Shown here piece after piece: positions 60,145 through 64,000 of a stretch of 64,000 bases of DNA; the first letter of the stretch is position 1, and each line of letters begins with the position of its first letter. Made by a program: the position numbers and the translations under genes. The DNA comes from Ziziphus jujuba (Eukaryota; Streptophyta; Magnoliopsida; Rosales; Rhamnaceae): contig NC_083383.1 in NCBI RefSeq assembly GCF_031755915.1, forward strand, positions 28,388,501-28,452,500, read 5' to 3'. Below the pieces are notes generated by a model that searched no databases, was not told the DNA's origin, and worked only from the letters and a program-made list of their open reading frames with translations.

Positions 60145-60605
60145 ATATATGTAAGCTTTAATTATCTTTTTTTTTTTTTTTTTAGTTCTAACACTAAAAC
60201 AATATATCACCAACATTCATGAGTCAATAAATTAACTTCTAAAGAACATAATTTAGTAGAGCAATTTGCACGTCTTCCACTAAAGAAAGGCCACAAATTT
60301 CATATTTATCAAACAATAGGACATGATGTTCATGGCAATGCTTACAGGATTTTGATGTTTTAAGTACATTTTTTAAAACATCTCCAATGCTTCTATTTAT
60401 TTCTAGATTTTTTTTTTTGCCATGTTAAAAAAATAGACAATCACTCAAAAAGAACATCTCAAATGAATCTATCTAAACATATTGTTAAGCTGATATAGCA
60501 AGAAAAAAAAAAAAAAAAAACAATGACAAGGTTATCCTTTACTTCTTGAGGGCCTGTTAGATAGTTCGAATTTCTCTAAAAACAATACTTTCCTTAAAAA
60601 CTCAA

Positions 60606-60638
<33 letters not shown>

Positions 60639-61682
60639 CAAGCCAATAATAATTGAATTAAATAATAGTAGTATGCAGCTTTGATGCATATTACCATTAG
60701 AGAACAATTTTAAAATTAACTGTATACTTTTATCATCTAGATTTAGACAATGTCAATTTCTATGCTACATAAACAATAATCCACATTTACCTTATCTGAG
60801 AATCTTATAATAAGGACATCCTATGTAGTAAGTCATATCATACACATTAATCAACAAATAAGAAAAATAAATTATCAATCAATTTTTTTTAAAAAAAATT
60901 CAATTAACATTTTATAATAATTATCGATGGGTCTCAGGCTAATCTAATAGCTTGTTACTTTCCTAGGTAGGATTTACTTAAAAACAACGAAGAAAAATTT
61001 AAATGACATAGTATTATTTAAATTACATGTCTTGCTAAATAAAATGTCCTTAAAATGAAGTCTTACTCACATCCTTGCTATATCACATCATGTTAATTTG
61101 ATAGTTTTAGCATCGAATATTCCTTTACAAATCCTTGAATTGCTTTAATGATTCAGATTTAATATTCAATAAATGACCTATATGGATCTATTTTTGGAAA
61201 TATATATATATATATATATATCGATCATGATTCATGAACCATAAATAAATTTTTAAATTTTAACCAGTAAAGAGATTCAATAGTTAATAAAATAAATCCA
61301 AATAAGAAAAACCATCGGATTAATCTAATAAAAATCTAATTGTATGTATAAACATATATATTATTATAGTGGATTATGTAGCTCATATCAGGATAGGAGT
61401 TAATATTTGATTGGGTACATAGGAGTTAATTGGTAAACGGTGGACAAGGATCCATTGATAATAGAAAGATAAAATAAATGTTTTTTTCTTTTTTCTTTTT
61501 TTGTCCCATTTAACATTGTACCATGCCAGCGTGGCTTAACATAATGTGAGCTACATAGCTTACAATATCAAAATCATGTGTTAACTTTTTTTTTAATAGA
61601 AATGATCATCTAATCACATACGGTTATCATGCTCAGATGGTTGCGGCCAACTGTCGCCAACTACAGTACTATTGTATCAATA
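60145..61682. other. AT-rich intergenic sequence, no gene
   Basis: Includes poly-A runs near 60502 and 60612 and a (TA)n at 61201-61221. Confidence 0.5.
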
Positions 61683-62436
61683 CATGGCGGAGATAGGCTT
61701 TGGTGGCCCCTTCCTCAATATTTTATATATATTATATGTATTTCTTGGGTTTTTACCTTAGTTGGCCCCTATATAAAATTAATTTTAATTCTTTTTGAAT
61801 TTTCTAAATCAAGTTAAGATTCTTTTACATTTTTTATATGGATCCTAATTAATTAATTTTTAGAAAATATTGTATTATAGAGTATATAATTATCTCTTCA
61901 TCTAAACCTAAATAAACAGTAGATTTGCATTTTATTTATACTGTACAATATACCCCATAAAGACAATAAATAAATAAATAAATAATTTTTTCTTCTCCTT
62001 GCTTTTGGTACATATTTACTTCTAATTTTTTAATCTTTTATTTATTTATTTTGTTTTACCGTACAAGGAAATCAATTATTTAGTTTTTTTTTTTTTTTTA
62101 CTTTTTGCGCTTTTATTTAGAAGGGAATAACATATTTTTTTATTTAAAAAAATTACAAATTCAGTTCCAAATGACTTTAGAAATTTAAAAGAAAGAAGTG
62201 TATTATTTTGAATTATGTTTTGTTTTGTTTTTTTGTTTTTGTTTGTGTTAATGAATTGATATATGATCGAATTAAAATATTGTAAGAAAATTATATATGC
62301 CTTATAATAGTACAAAATAAAAATGCGTGTTTTTCTTTTTGCTACTAAATGTTATAAATTAAAATTATTTTTGGTGAATTTTGTTTTTTTACAAAAACGT
62401 TGACCCCCCAAAAGTCAAGATCCTGACTCTGCCCTG
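61683..62436. mobile_element. Possible small hAT-like element
   Basis: Left end CATGGCGGAGATAGG and complemented right end CAGGGCAGAGTCAGG resemble the CAGTGGCGGAGCCAGG ends seen on plant hAT-type elements (from memory). GGCCCC and GGGGGGTC words lie just inside each end. Flanking 8-mers do not match well. Confidence 0.3.
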
Positions 62437-63119
62437 TATATTAATATATGTGTGTATGATTAACATGATGCAGGGTTAGATGTTGGCGTACTCTAGCAAT
62501 TCCGAATAATGAAATCCACTTATGTCACCAAGCAATTTGTATATGATTATAGTTCTGGGCAAACATGGTACTCGAAACAAACCTTATAGATTGACCTACA
62601 TGCAATGGGTACAAGAGTAATTAAGTTATCACTCACATTTTGTTTTGTTTTTGGCGGTAATAAGTTATCACTCGCATCATGTTTATATAAAAATCCGACC
62701 TGATCCGCGAAATCCTCTAATATAGACAATGCCAATTAATTGCAAATCGATTTTCCCTGGTAGTGCATATAAAGTTGTCATGTATTGTTCTCATCCTTTC
62801 ATTTATTCTCGATCCTAACTAATTTACATTAAAAACATACGATTTTGTTATTGGTTCTTACCTTTATTTATTTCTTAGTCCAACTTTTAGTTAAACTAAC
62901 TAATAGCTAATCATAAACACTAATGGAGTCATTGACTAAATAATATTAATATCATAGTTGGTGTGGCATTGCTTTATTGGATTTGCTTATTTATTATATT
63001 CAAATTATAGTAATTTACTAATCATTAAAGTATTATAACAATAATTAGTCATCATGTCATTTAGTCAATTTATTATAAATTAAACAAATTAATATCAATT
63101 TGATGACCATCACTATATA
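62437..63119. other. AT-rich intergenic sequence, no gene
   Basis: A 62-codon minus-strand frame at 62547-62735 has no recognisable domain. Confidence 0.4.
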
Positions 63120-63835
63120 TAGGAATTTTTCATAGATCTATTGTGGAAGTAAATTTTTTTTTTTTTTTCATAATTGATAATCATTTCAGCGGAGAAAAAA
63201 AACTTTTTTTTTTTTTTTGGAGTAGATATTTAATGGGGAAACACTAGGTACGAAAAGGTAAAGCTTTCACTATGAGGCTTGTTGGGCCGACATCCAATTG
63301 CCAAAGTACTATAAAACCTTTTTACATTCATATTATCAAACTAAACTAATTTTTTAACTATGAGATTAAAATTTAGTAAAGTTATAATTAAAATATTTTA
63401 ATCACAACAAAATAGTGTCCATGCCATAAAGTTACCATATACTATCAAGTTTATAAATGTTTGTAACAATTCTAAAAAATAAATAATTATCTTAAATTAC
63501 TTTATATAAATATTTTACATTATTTCGGACCTTGTACGGCGTAAGGTACAATTTTTATTTTTTTTGCCGTATATAGATAATTATTATTTTGTAGAGACAA
63601 AGTTTCTTAACATGGAAACTTAAAAAATCACAACTTATTGTAATATATAGTTTATTCTTACTTATAACTGGTCTAAGTTCAGAGCAATTTTTTTTTTTTT
63701 TTTTTATAATTAGATGTAGGTTATTCCAATTTATTATATTACTATAAAGAGGTTTTATTGTGTTTCTAACGTTGGCTTTCTTGCAATTGCTAAGGACTTT
63801 TTGCTGGATTTAACATTTAATTTTCTTTTTCAAAT
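63120..63835 (+). repeat. Dispersed repeat related to 30440-30760, with a 450-bp interruption
   Basis: 63120-63300 and 63765-63835 together follow the order of 30440-30760. The about 450 bases between (63305-63760) have no counterpart there. Confidence 0.4.
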
Positions 63836-64000
63836 GATATAAATACTTGTAGGGCACATTTGGCTTGTGGAATAAAAAAAACAAAAATAGAAAACTAGTT
63901 ATGACATCAACTAACAGTAAAATTAACATTATTATCTAATTGAATCAATTTGCAACAAATTTGAAAATTCAATGTTAAACTCATCCAATTTCAAACCTCA

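Noticed and set aside
1..64000. tRNA, rRNA or organelle-derived insertions
   Set aside because: No cloverleaf consensus, rRNA core or recognisable plastid/mitochondrial gene was seen by eye. A tRNAscan-type search was not possible, so small tRNAs cannot be fully excluded.

Overview
This is a stretch of nuclear DNA from a flowering plant, almost certainly a dicot. It is very AT-rich, crowded with (TA)n and poly-A/T tracts, and shows plant-type split genes, MULE, hAT-like and MITE DNA transposons, and LTR retrotransposon debris. Only one host gene looks intact. Most of the window is nested mobile-element sequence, and most small open frames in it are chance frames in AT-rich or repeated DNA. 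I cannot name the species.

Layout. 1-9 kb: retroelement debris, tandem repeats, two gene-like fragments I cannot name (about 1.8-2.5 kb and 4.8-5.6 kb) and an AT-rich hAT-like element. 9.2-10.6 kb (minus strand): a complete three-exon R2R3-MYB gene of the anthocyanin-regulator type, with a GC-AG second intron and a foldback element just upstream. 11-17.6 kb: a MITE, an LTR remnant, a second hAT-like element with an 8-bp target duplication, and a 1.25-kb MULE with long TIRs and a near-perfect 9-bp duplication. 18.2-19.7 kb: a tandem array of four short LTRs and three about 60-70-bp internal segments (TRIM type), bounded by the 5-bp duplication TAATC. 22.7-29.7 kb: a 6.95-kb MULE carrying two overlapping copies of part of a Mediator subunit 15 gene, part of a membrane-protein gene, a deleted transposase gene and two arrays of GGAAA-containing motifs. 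30-35 kb: AT-rich repeats and an LTR-like block. 35.8-55.1 kb: a near-identical head-to-tail duplication with a 9.67-kb unit, itself built of LTRs, a solo LTR inside a satellite array, a 20-bp minisatellite and a MITE. 55.6-64 kb: more LTR-like blocks facing each other, MITEs and AT-rich sequence.

How the parts relate. The MYB gene is the only clear functional unit: an N-terminal DNA-binding domain with a bHLH-partner signature and a subgroup-6 C-terminal motif. The 6.95-kb MULE is the most unusual object: a gene-capturing element that keeps remnants of its own transposase and an uninterrupted, spliceable MED15-derived frame. Coordinates of repeat edges were read by eye and may be off by several bases unless a target duplication fixes them.
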